Below, piece after piece: positions 24,201-36,500 of a stretch of 64,000 bases of DNA. Both the position numbers and the translations under genes were made by a program. The notes below the pieces were generated by a model, which made no database searches, was not told the origin of the DNA, and worked only from the letters and a program-made list of their open reading frames with translations. The DNA comes from Apus apus (lineage: Eukaryota; Chordata; Aves; Apodiformes; Apodidae), in assembly GCF_020740795.1 (NCBI RefSeq), contig NC_067294.1:1178001-1242000 (forward strand), read 5' to 3'. The first letter of the stretch is position 1. The number at the start of each line of letters is the position of its first letter.

Positions 24201-24214
24201 AACACTGCTCCACA
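21201..24214. other. intergenic DNA between the orphan island and the NDFIP1 3' end
   Basis: No gene recognised. Two A+T-rich, homeodomain-word-rich patches stand out: 21300-21400, with CCAATTAAAG and TTTAATTACTG, and 22995-23050, with GATTAGATTT, GTGATTATCTG and CTTAATCTC. Both are candidate conserved elements. Confidence 0.5.
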
Positions 24215-24215
24215 G

Positions 24216-24244
24216 CACAAATTGCTACATAAGTGACATTTATT
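24216..24244 (-). terminator. NDFIP1: NDFIP1 poly(A) signal and downstream element
   Basis: The minus strand reads AATAAA at 24244-24239, then within 20-50 bases TTTGTGCTGTGG and GTGTTTGTTT. This is a textbook arrangement for cleavage near 24220. Confidence 0.65.
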
Positions 24245-25080
24245 AATGTTCTGCTATATTTACAGTTTTAACATAGTAAAACTCCAAAGTGAATTACCAC
24301 TTGGCAGAAAGCACAAAAGTGCACGTTAAATCTACAGTTATAACACATCATAGTCTCTGCTAACACAAATTATGAAAGCAAGAATTACAAGTATGTTAGG
24401 AATTGTCTCAAAAGTCCCAAGCCAAAGGGAAAAAAAAGAGAAAAATAAAAATGAGCTTTGTTTTGCAAGGTAATTTTTTTATACAAAGTTGCAATGTCAT
24501 CTTTCATTTTCACACTACCAAGGTGTGCTGTGAAAATCCCTATAGAGCCTGAAAAGTAGGGAGTGTGGAAGTGAAGAATGGGACAACACTGAGGATACAG
24601 ACTGGTAAAAAAATTAATGTTTGTGCTGCCTTCAAACCAACCCCCTGGCCCCAGGGCACCTGGAGGGTCTGCCCTGCAGGGACCCTCCCAGCCACAGCCA
24701 GCACGGGTGCTGTTGGGTGTGAGCAGCAGAAAGGTGCAGCCGCAGGGATGCCACCCCTTGTCCTCACAGCACTGCCACCCCTTGTCCTCACACTGCCACC
24801 CCTCCAGCCCTGTGCTCCCCCGGGGCTGTGCAGGCTGCAGAGGCCAGAGCAGAGCCCGGGGCCAGGAGGAGGAGGAGGAACTAAAGCAAGTGTGTCCCCT
24901 GCTGGCCCCGGGGACAGGCTCAGGCGACCCACAGCACGACAGACACGGCCCGGGAGAGGCTGTACGAGCACGTCACAGACTCACTGCAATAGCTTTTTCA
25001 AACATTAGCCACTATGATTACAGAATTCTGCATTAATTATTAAAATTTTACACCTAGAAACAAACAGAAAGAAATGCTTC

Positions 25081-25180
25081 TCCTTCCTTTTTTTTTTTTT
25101 CTTTTTTTTCCCAACAGTACTTTTATTTCTTTATTTGTTTATTTTTATTTTAAAGCAGGTGAGGATTTTTTTTTTTTCTT
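25081..25180. repeat. T-rich low-complexity tract in NDFIP1 3' UTR
   Basis: Runs of T broken by single C or A bases. On the NDFIP1 transcript this is a poly(A)-rich stretch. Confidence 0.7.
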
Positions 25181-26871
25181 CTGCTCCAGAGTCTTGATTC
25201 ACTTCCTGCAGGTGTCCTGTTGCTTCTTGAGGGGTAGTTCACTAAGGCAGGAAGACGTTTGCCAGAAAACATCTGTCAGAGAAGGATATTGAAGATTGAA
25301 ACTATAGTTAGGTTGTTGTTTGGGAGAAGAGAAGGATGTAGAACACAAAGAGTGCAGGATGCCTAAAGGCTTATGAAGCATCTCTGTGCACAATGACCTG
25401 CCTGGAGGGAAACACCTCCTGTTCTGTGCACACTGGAGAGTTCTGAAGAGTTAAAATTCCTCAGAGGGAACAGACACCAACACAAGCACCAGCCTTACCA
25501 CTAGGCTCCCTTCCACCAGTTAGTCTTTTCTGATTTGCACTGATTATTCTTCTCCTCCTCCCCTACTGATTTTCTAAAAGCTATCCCTGCTCTAAAAGGA
25601 AAATGATCATTCACCAGGCCCTTCTCATTAGGCCCTGCAGAGGAAATCTCATCTTAAGAACAATGATACACTGAAAATGCAAGTCTTCGGTGGTTTCCCC
25701 GCTCAGAATTTCAGATTCAAGATTTATTTTCAAGGGACATATAAAAGTTTTAATATTTATAAATTATTCTGGACATTTATCTCCACATATCTAAAAGAGA
25801 GGGTGGTTTTTGAAAGCTCTAACATGTCCAAAAATTAAAAAAATACATTAAAAAAATGTTAAAACCTCTACACTTCCATCCTCACAAGTAAGGAGCCAAG
25901 CAAGGTCTCTAAAATTGTAACTTGAAATTCCCAACACAGGAAAAGCCTGTGCACCAAGGAACCACACAGCTCCTTAAAAAGTTTCAGTAAAGGAGCAAAA
26001 TGCAAAAAATTGTTCAATGAGAACAAACTATGGATGATGCAGCTGATGCTTAAACATGATCAGACAACTGAGGGAAACAAACTCTCTGGTGATTCAGCAG
26101 GAATTTGAGAGGAATTACAGATCCTGGAGGAGGTCATAAAGCATAATTTTGTTAAACAGAACTGAAACACTTAAATAAATTGACTGAACTATTTTTACAC
26201 ACTCTCACCAGTGGGAAACACTGCACAATGCCCCTCCTGTATCATGTGTCCTCATTACAGGCTACAAACAAAGCAGAATCTTATGCAATTTGCAGTTCCT
26301 AATAAAAGGCAAGTGCATTTGGAAACTCAAGCCTTGGTTTTAATATCTGACAATTTAATGAGCCCAAATTTAAAGCTGGGGTTTGTTGGGTTTCTTTCTA
26401 CCCCTGTCCCAGCTGCAATTGCTTCATCCCTGTCTTGGGGAAATCTGGTGTGATGATGACACTTCTGAAGGGAGCATCATGTAGCACCACCAGCTGGGAA
26501 GCAACCTCGGGCAGGATTTCCTTCCCCTAGGGGAGGGACAGTTAATGCAAGGCCATTATCTGCTGTCAGCAGGAAATCAGGCTGCAAGGGCCCAACTACT
26601 TAAGCCTCCTTCTTTAAAGTCCCATTAGGAAGACAGATAGTTCAGCCTTAAAGCTAAAGACTTGTAGGCATTAAGGTCTGGAAAGATTTTCAGGCAGGAC
26701 AGTATGTTCAAGTCTGTGGGAGAGCTTTTAAAGAGCAGAGGTGTGCAGGAGTTTTGTTTCTTCAGGAACTAGGCAGAAAATGCCAACAGAAGGCAAAATT
26801 CAGACCAATTGTTCCTTCTGGGACACGAGCCAAAGACATCAGCACAATCTTCTAACATTTTGTGACCTTTA

Positions 26872-27107
26872 CTCATGAGGGAGATTTAGGTGAGACATTA
26901 GAAGGAAATTCTTCACTATGAGGGTGGTGAGACACTGGAACAGGTCACTCAGAGAAGCTGTGGCTGCTCCATCCCTGGCAGTGTTGAAGGGCAGGTTGGA
27001 TGGGGCTTGGAGCAGCCTGGGCTGGTGGGAGGTGTCCCTGCCCATGCAGGGGGTGGGTCTGGATGATCTTAAAGGTCCTTCCAACCCAAACCATTCCATA
27101 ATTCCAT
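26872..27107 (+). repeat. CR1 LINE 3'-end fragment inside NDFIP1 3' UTR
   Basis: Blocks GAAATTCTTCACTATGAGGG, GAGAAGCTGTGGCTGC, GGTTGGATGGGGCTTGGAGC and CCAACCCAAACCATTCC occur in CR1 order. It is the longest of the related copies here. It runs antisense to NDFIP1, so the transcript carries its reverse complement. Confidence 0.9.
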
Positions 27108-27410
27108 GTTTAGGACATACCATGTGTCTCAGGCATGTGATCTATTCTGAAAGACACACCTGCCAAACACAGTCATGGAATCCAATCAATATAGAATTCC
27201 TCAGAGCAAAAACTCAGAAAGAAATGCCAAGTATTCCTCTGCTCCCCACCAAGTCAGTCTGGACTCTGCAGGAACAAGAGCCAGAACTGGGATACCAAGA
27301 AACAACTGTTTTCTGATGCCTTGTGTTCTAAAACTATTCAAGCAAAGTCTGGCCTAAAAGAGTCACTACAAAAAACAAAACTTAAGTTCAGGAAAGTAGA
27401 AAGTTTACCT

Positions 27411-27514
27411 TTAGTAAATAAAGAGAACTCTGGTTCTGGGGAGAGTGGAAAAAGTATCTGGCATCTTCCTAACCTTTGCATAATTAATGAATCCTCTGAG
27501 GAACAGCAGAAAAC
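27411..27514 (-). CDS. NDFIP1: NDFIP1 coding exon 7 (last)
   Basis: The acceptor reads CCATCTAG. The exon enters with two bases of a split Gly codon and encodes the end of the third membrane segment and the tail to TAA (27413-27411). Confidence 0.95.
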
Positions 27515-30500
27515 CTAGATGGAAGAAACACATTTGTCCAGTTAACACAGGTTTTGCTTTTTCAGTTAGAAAAGGAGCAGTTAGTTCAGCTCCCCAGTAC
27601 CAGCACAGAGGAACCCAGGTTGCTGGGATGCACAACAGCTGATTAAATACAGCTTTTTTTTTTTTTTTTTTGTATCAATGACACCTAATCTTTCCATTTC
27701 AGACAGCCTTAAAAACAAACTTCCCCTGGGCAATCACAAAACTTCTGACTCCACATGAGACCCAGTCCCTTCCAAAGGAGGGGAAAAAAAAAAGAAGAAA
27801 GACCACAACCCACTCTTCCATTTAAGATGAAGAACAGAAACAACATCAGTTACTCTAAAGACATGCATTGTTCTCCTCTATACTCCTGGATGGTAAACAG
27901 GATGCTGCCACCAAGAAATGACAACAAAGGGACAGTGTCTGTGTGTGCCTTTAACACCCAGCAGGCATTCAGCAAGGGGAGGAGTGCTGGGAGAGTCTCA
28001 TTTCAGTTTCACCTCTACACATGTTTTAATAGCCAGTAAAGCTGTGCTCAGAAAAGCCCTAATTGCACTTTACAGAGTTTCAAGATGCATTCCCTCTTTC
28101 CCCCAGAACAAACACTCACCTAGTACAAGGAAGACCCACCAGAGCCAATACTGGCCATCAAAGTAACCAGGAAAATAGGTGGAGAACTGAAACAAATAAA
28201 TTTAAAAAAAAAAATTCAGTTAGAGCACATGGCAGTTTCTGAACCCAAATGTTTTCTCACTGATTTCAGCAGTAGCAGACCAAGCCCACTGCACACACAT
28301 GCTACATGGCCTCCACTGCTCAGGCTGAAGGGAACAAGCTCTCTCCAACAACTTCTATTTCAGTTTTTCCTACACCCATCAGACCAACTCCCAGACCATG
28401 GGGAACTTCACTATGCCAGTGGATAATGCAGCATATTTTTTTTTGTTTTAATTTTATTCAGGTTTGAAAGCCTAACAAAATGTAAGCTTGTTATAAAAGT
28501 TTAAATCAAATCCAGAATTAATGCCACCTGTTTATGTCACAGCTCTTACTCCAGCAAATAGTTCCTAACTCCACTGTTACAAGATGACCCCAAAAATCTT
28601 GACTTTCTACAGAAAAAGTTAACAGATACTGTATTTACAAATTACAATTCCTAGCCCAAAGAGACAAAGTATGAATTGGCAGCTTAACACCAATGCTCTC
28701 TACTTCCACTCATGCACAGCTAATAAGATTTTTTGCTTGAAATTCAAAGTTTGAGCTCGGATGCCTCTGGGCTACTTTCAGACACCTTCTTTTCACAGGC
28801 TCCAAATAAAGTTCTTCTGGTATTTTCTCACAGTCCCTCAAAAAAGTATTTTTACTTTTTTTTTTTTTCTTTCCTTCCATTCCTCCATCATCAGTATATC
28901 TATAGTCTCTTTTTTCTTTTTTTCCCCCAGAAAGGTTTGTCTTTCTTCTCCTCCAAGTTTCAGAAATGCTCCCTCAGCAGAGCTCTGTGCTCAGCAGGGC
29001 CCCCCAGGCTCCCATCACACAAAGCAGTTCTGGTCAGTTCAGCCCCTTCCTCTCCCTGCCTGACCTGCTGAGAGGAGGGAGCCCAGTGGATGTTCCAACA
29101 GCCTGGATATGGTGGGAGTTTATATGGAAATAAAGAAAACCAATGTGCTCCTCCTGCTCCTCTGCTGCCTGTGCCTCAGGCAGGACACACCAGAGGGCAC
29201 CAGAGGGCTTCTCCTTCCCACGACAGGCAGCAGCTGCCTCCTCTTCCTCCAGCAACAGCAACCCTGACTCCTCCTATTTCTCTACTCCCTCTTTCCCTCT
29301 CCCTATCAGCCATGCTCACGGTTATCCCACATTTTAGATAACTGTTTTTTTTCTCAGAGGAGCACCAAAGGAACATCACCCAGGACAGGCACATCTCTCT
29401 GCTGACAGCAGGGCTTGCCTGAGCTGGATCAATGTTTTACAGGGATCAGATCGTTGTCAGCACACACAGACAGAGCCATACTTGGCTGTGCAATCTTTCT
29501 TCTCTTTTCTTTCAGTAATAATCCCAGCATATAATCAGGACAGAATGATGAAAACTCTCTGTTCTCAGTGAGTAAGGGGCTCAAAACCTATTTTGGTATA
29601 AAAAGTTAAATTTATAACTAACTTCAGTATAAGGGGGATAAAAATGAGCCAGGGAAAAAGGGTACCAGTGTCTATGTATGTGTTTTTTCACTACACAACT
29701 TACCCTGACAATAAGGATCCATTTGATAAGAGACAGTCCAAACCCAGAAATGGCCCCGTATCGTCCTGCAGCTGATGTAGTCAGACAGAAAGACAGGAAA
29801 AATCCAATCCAGTTGAAGAGGAATGCCACTGAGAAAGCAGGAGAAAAGCAGCAGGTCAAGCTCCCTTTACATTTCCAGGAAAAAAAAAACCCATAACCCT
29901 CTTGCACACTGTTTTTTCCTGCTGCTACCTAAAAATAAATGTGAAAATCACTCCAGCTGGTTTGTGTCAGTGCCTGGAATAAGTAAGTTCCACCATGTAC
30001 TTACTGAAGAAAGTCAGCATGAAAATACCATCATTTCCTATCCTCAGCTGGTCAGTGTCATCAAAGTCATCCCGTGTCACAAAGTCATCATCCTGCAAAT
30101 CAAAAAGACACAAGACATGGGTGGATTTACATCCATAGGCTTCAAGTGCAAGCAGAAAAAATTCCTGCTTCTCATCCTGAAATGGTGCAGGTCATGAAAT
30201 ACTACATCACTGGTGGTATCTTGTTCTTTTAAGACAGTCAAGACTGGGCATGTTCTTGTTCATACTGTGAATTCCCCTATTCAATAAAACAAAAACAACC
30301 CTCACCACCTCAGGAAGGAATCTGGCTTCTGTGAAAAGTATAACAAGCAGTAAAGATATAAAGCTAGCAGGGGTGGAGGAAGAGGTAACAAGAGATCATA
30401 TTGAGAAGATAAAAATAAATAAAAAATGAAAAAACAATTACTCCAACAGAATGGTTTTATCAGCCTTCTATCAGCTACACTGAACTCTGGAAAAGTCAAC

Positions 30501-33500
30501 TAAATAAGGGGCAGGAGTATCCAGGGTAGATGTGCTAGATGGATGAACAGTTAATCCTAAATCTTCTAAAAAACAACCAAACCCCAATAAAAACCCACAG
30601 TGACAGTGCACACGGACACAGGGCAGCTCCTCTGTCAGCTTGCCAGGCTAATCTGCACAGCACATGGTGGCATTTCTGAGAGATCTTACATCATCACAGC
30701 AACCCAGAGGAAGATTAAAAAAACAAACCATCAGCCCCAGAGCTCTTGGGGTGTGTGATATCACCAGCCCAAAAAGCTTAAAAAAGAGTCTAGACACTTG
30801 ATGGGCAGGAGTTAAACCAGAAATTCTACAGGAGAAATGTGAAGGACATCCAGCCAGACCAGCCTACTCACCCGCCCAGGAACCAGGGGGATTGTGGCTT
30901 CAGCCTTGGTTCTCTCCGCCTCATCATAACTAGGCAGTGTTGTGGCCACGTTGTAAGATGGAGGCTTAGGAAACCCTGACTCATCCTTGTAGTCAAAATA
31001 AGCTAAAACAAAAAAAGTAAAAAAAAGTTATATAGAAGGTAACTTGTCAGTTCCTGAAGAAACCCGTGATGGGAATGAGAAGGGTGTCAGGTGACTTCAG
31101 CAGGAGACATCCGTGTCCCAGACTGATGGAGCCTGCCCCTCCAAAACAGAAAGTGAAAAACACAGGAGCACCTTATCTAATGTACAGCAACAGGCAGAGC
31201 ACTACACCACGCCTGGCAGGACTTATTTTTAAAACAATGACACAGGATGTGTCCCTCCTGGTTTCATTAAACAGAAGCAGTCAGATTTTCAAACCCCAGG
31301 AGAGTCAGAGAAGGATCACTGCAAGCCTGAGCCCACCCGTGATCAATTTCTCCAGAGAGAGACTCCAAATTGTTTTCTGATGGAGGGAAAAGGGATTGGA
31401 ATAAAAATCAAATGAGCATTTCTGAGCCCCAGCTGCTGAGACTCAGACCCAACAGAACATCTCCACAGTGTGTCCAGGCAGGACACTCCATCAGCAGCTT
31501 GAGAAACACAACATTCCAGATTCTCTCCAAAGCCGCTGCCTGCTTGAGAAACTGACAATGTGCTGCATTTGTCTCACAAATGTTACTTGAAAAATTGACT
31601 TTGAAAGCTCTGGAGGGAAAAATGACAAGACTTACCTTAGCCAGAGTACTCTGATCCATAACCAACACAAGACTAGCTGTTCTGCTAAGAGCTATTAGCC
31701 ACTTGACAGCATGAAGACTCAGAAGTACAACTCTTGCATCCTGAGCTACTAAAAACTGCAGAAAAAGTGAATTCTTCAATCCCCTTTAAGTAACAAGTCA
31801 TTTGTGGAAGGAGCACAGCATCATCCCAATGCCAAATAATGAGGGGGGAACCACAAATCCTCGCAGCACTTTGATTTTAATTGTCTCCAATCTACTGAGA
31901 ACACTGTGAAATGTAACTCGAACACCCCTTGATGGGATGACATCAGATGGATGTAGCCAAAATGCTTTTTCTAAACCACAAGTAACAACAGCCTCTCTGG
32001 ATCAATTCTGATCCTTCACAGCCTTGGTGGGGATGCTGCAATGCCATCCATCAATAAGAAGAATGATGAAGAAAGAAGAGAGCAATCCCAGCTCCTTCCT
32101 CTGGGCTGGACATACCTGTACCCTCGGCAGAAATGCTGCTGTAGGGCGGCGGCGCGTCGTTCACCACCGGGGCAGCCTCGCCTGGCTCCTCTTCATTCTG
32201 CAGCTGAACAGACCCCCCCAGGCAGGAGAGGTTAATGATGTGCCTCCAGTTCTGTGGAATTACCCCTCTAGTTTTAATTGCATATAACAGATTCTTCTGG
32301 AAGAAGTCTGCTCTACAGCAGCACGGGACATTGCAGCAGCTGCCCAGGCTCCCTCTAAAGCACTCCCACTTGAAAGGTGGTTTTAAATAGCATCCTCACA
32401 GCCCTGGCCTCTGGCAAAGCACAGCACACCTCCCTTCAGTACCTTTTGACTTCCTCAGACTGCTCAGCTCACACTGCTTAGGAGCTGCATCCATTCCAGT
32501 TGAAGGAATACCAGGAGATACGCAACAAAAGCCTCCACTGCTGCCTGTGGCTTTGCCAAGGAAGGTGGGTTTTTTTCCATGGATACATTATACAATGATA
32601 ATGCAAGTATGAATCTTGCCATTTCCCTTCAACCTTTCACACTGTGTGACTGAAACAGAGACACACTGAAACGGAGTTTATTTTGTGCACTGCACTTCCT
32701 ACAGGCTCTGTATAAATAACCAAGCAGCTCATCAAACACATAGCACCACTTGCATGAAGCTGGGATGCAAACAGGCTTTGAGCAGAGCAGCTGGTGATGC
32801 CAGGCCAGATGCATTCAATGCAGAAACACACCAGAAAGGAATTTACAAACCAGCTGCCATCTCGTTTTTTATTTCTTTCCGTTTCTCATCATCTCATCAG
32901 CAAAGAAATTGAGCTGAGATGCAGCAGACAACTTATTTCAAAAAAGCAGCTTGGGACTGAACCACCTGCCCGAACACAAAGGTACTGCCCCCTCCTGTCA
33001 TCACCACAGAACCCTGCCACTTCTCCCTTAACATCTTCAACTGTCCCCTCCTGCTAATGCTCTAGAAGTCATCCATAATATTTTGCTTTCTTTTCTTTGG
33101 AGACATGTTGCCATTCAAGTCTTTCCCAAGCATTTCATGCAAGGAGGTGGGAGGGGAGGATATGTTTTTATTTTATTTGTGTATCTTACGAGGGGAAAAA
33201 AATCAGCAAATCAGCTCACAGTTCTAAATTAAAGTCTTGCTTTACACCTACCTTTTTCATGCCTTGGGTTTTTATTCCTTTTGCTGCCTAAGATCCAAGA
33301 TCAAACTACACCCATGTCCTCTGTGAAAAAGCCTAAACTTTTTCCTACATTTAAATGCAATTCATTGGACCTTTCCATCCAAACCACAGCCGCATGGTGA
33401 ACTGGGAGCCACCCCAGCCCTAAAAGATTGCAGAGAAGAGCACGGATTGTCTCTGCCCTTGCCCTCCAGGCACACACCCCTCCCAGCTGCACAACCCAAC

Positions 33501-36500
33501 TGTGCACAGGAGACGGACCTGCAGGTCCGTGGCACAGTGTCCCAGTGTCCTTGCTGGCTTTTCACCCAGATGTCCTCCCCACCCCGCTGTGTTACAGCTC
33601 CACCTCAAAAGGGTTTGAAACACACCTGCTGTGAAAGGAGTTGAACCCGGTTTAAACGCCTTGAGTTGGAGGAAAGGAAGAAATTATACCAGGAAACATG
33701 AGAAAAAATTCAGCAGCACTGTCACCCACTGCAGCTGTACCTAAACAACAAGAACATCACAGCCCTGCACTCTGTGTCACTGCCAGGTGAAGCTCACCTT
33801 GCTGCACCAAAGGGAGCCTCCATCCTCTCCCCATCCATTTTCCAAACAGGAGAGGCTGAAAAAAACAGAGCTGGTCAGCCCAAGCTTGCTGGGTGAGGAC
33901 TGCCCACGTGGCACTGAGCTGAACCACTCCCTTGAAGGAGAAATTAAGTGATCCAGATGAAAATGTAATCCGCATTACACCCGCGCAGCTCCCGCCCAGC
34001 TGCCGGCAGGAGCCATCTGCAGCACCCTGACCCTGCCACGGGTCTGTCCCTCCAGACATGCCTCCATGGATGCAGCTTTAATTAGCACACCAGCAATTAA
34101 CATGATAAGCTGCAGCAACTCCTGTAACAGCAACGCAGCTTCATCTTCTTCAAAGCAGCTAACTCAGCGTGAGCCTGTCCCCAGAAACAAAAATGCCTTA
34201 TTTCATAAACTCCATGGAGTTCAGTCATTAAGAGAAAATGCAAACTCGAGAAGTAATTGCCTATTAAAATAAGCTTTAAAAAATAATAAAAAAGAGAGCA
34301 CTGCTGCAGAGCCCCAGGAGTAGCCTGCACACAGCACAAGAGCCAAACTAAGGGATAATCCTGTAAAACACAGTCAAACTAGTGGGTTCAGTTTCTCCCA
34401 GCTCCATATCTGGTCTGTGAATTCCCAGAAATGCTCCACACCAAGCTTATCTTCAGTCCATCCATGAAAATTCAGTCCTTCTACACATTTTTTCTTCTGC
34501 CTATGCAGGACCCAGTCTATTAACAAAGGATGAAAGGCTCTGAATCACCAGGGACACTGGACACCACATGCCCTGTGCTACCTGCTCTCCTGGGGGGGTG
34601 GGGCGAAATTAAAACCCTGATCTTTGTAAGAAGACACATACAACCTGAAAGTACAATCACCAAGGAGGGGGAAAGGAAAGCACCAGATGTGAAAATACTG
34701 CAATAGATGAGATAAAAGAGGACACAGATAGTTGAGAGTAATATTAACTCCTACTACTGGAATCCTTACAAGGTTTTCCTTTCAGTGGTAAAAAGAAAAA
34801 TACACTCTTACCACTGCCTCGTGTGGGAGAAAGCAAGCTGAGTGCACTGCTAGCTCCAAACCACTGCAGTTCAGGTAATGACACAAAAATGTAGTTACTT
34901 CTCAAAGTTGAGCTAGAGGCTGTGGAAGGTACACAGTTATAGAAAACAGATTATTCTCCTAATGGACAAGGTACACAAATGCCTTCCAGCCTTTTTAATA
35001 ATTCCAGGCATCTAAAATTCAACTAAGTGCTTATTAGCAAAGCAGAAAGGGTTCATGTGACAGGAAAAATGAGTCATGGTCAGCTCTGCCATGGCCCAGA
35101 CTGCCCTGGCTGGGTGTTCTCCACCTGCCCTGGGCAGCAGGGACACACCGTGGGCAGGGCCATGCCAGGGGCTGCACAGGCAGCTCCCCCTGGGCCACTG
35201 CCCAGAGCCCTCAGTGCCCTAAGACCAAATGAAAGTCATGTCTGGCTGGTCTATGTTGCTGAGGCTGTGGGGTATTCTTTTACTTTATATATTTATATAT
35301 ATATATAAAAGTTTATTTTCTTTCTTATCTTTTATAATCCACTGATGGATTTCAGCTTATGAAGCACGACTGTATTAATGCCATTAAAAATAGTCTTTAC
35401 AGCAATGCATACACTTATTAAAACAAAATTTTGGCTGTGATTTTTTTTCACCAGATGGCTAAAACAACAGAAAGTTGCCTGGCAGAACAGGTAAGGCCCA
35501 GGGATGCTTATTTTCCAAAAAAAGAACCACCAGAAGCATGGCTCTGAGCAAGAGGTCGCCTCTGTCGGCCACTTCCCCCTGCTCGAGACATACCACGTGT
35601 GAATACACAGTAGCATTCAAGTTCAAAACTCACAGAATGTTTGGAAGTATTTCCACATAAACTCTGAAGAAAGCATTTCCAATAAATATCTCTGTTAGTT
35701 CTTCCAAATTGCCTAAACGTAGCACAGTTTTGGATGTTTTTTTTCCCCCCTCACCTTGCCCCAGGCCTTAGGCTGCAGCAGATATTCATTACACTAAGAT
35801 TTTTGTGTAAGTCAGGATTACCACAAGCTGTGTCTCAGCAATACATCATCAGTGACACACTAACTCAGCACTCTACCATCAATGTTTACTGCATCTCAGT
35901 CCTTACTTTCTGTTCTGTCACGCATGGTAGACCTGCACAGAAATCCCACAGGAATCCTGGAATGAAGATACCCCTAATCCAAGCTCATTTTTGTTGTTAC
36001 TATGGTTTCTGTGAGCTTTCAAAACAGCAGATACTGAGGCTAATGACAGAGAATTGGTATTTTTTAAAAAGGAGACAGGATTGGTTTCTTCACAACAATG
36101 AAATCATCACCTGGGCAAGCCAAATGCTAAAAAAAAATGTGTGTATCACTACTACATTTGAGAGTGCTCCATCAAGGCAACAACCTGCCCACAAAAAGGT
36201 GACACCTCACTCCCAGTGCAACACTCCTCACTTTCCTCCTTCCACATCTCTGGCCTTTTGGAAGCAAATGGAAGTTTCTACCAACTCCAAAGCATAAGAT
36301 AATTCTTTTTTATTGACTGATGCTTCAGTCTGAACAGCCCCTGATTTGAATTCCTGACTTTTGCCCAACGCTGCTGCAGATTCCTATAACTTACCAGTAT
36401 CAGTATTTCTATAACTTAGTATCAGCTTATAAATCAGCAGGAATAATGACCAGCTATTAGACGAGCCAATCCACGCACCTCAGCCCCTCTTCCTTGATCA

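Larger units (their letters stand above)
24215..27410 (-). other. NDFIP1: NDFIP1 3' UTR (predicted extent)
   Basis: Follows the NDFIP1 stop on the minus strand and ends at a canonical AATAAA (24239-24244) with a strong downstream GT-rich element. No other gene intervenes. It contains a T-rich tract (25081-25180) and an antisense CR1 fragment (26872-27107). About 3.2 kb long. Earlier TTTATT words near 25120-25155 could be alternative signals. Confidence 0.55.
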
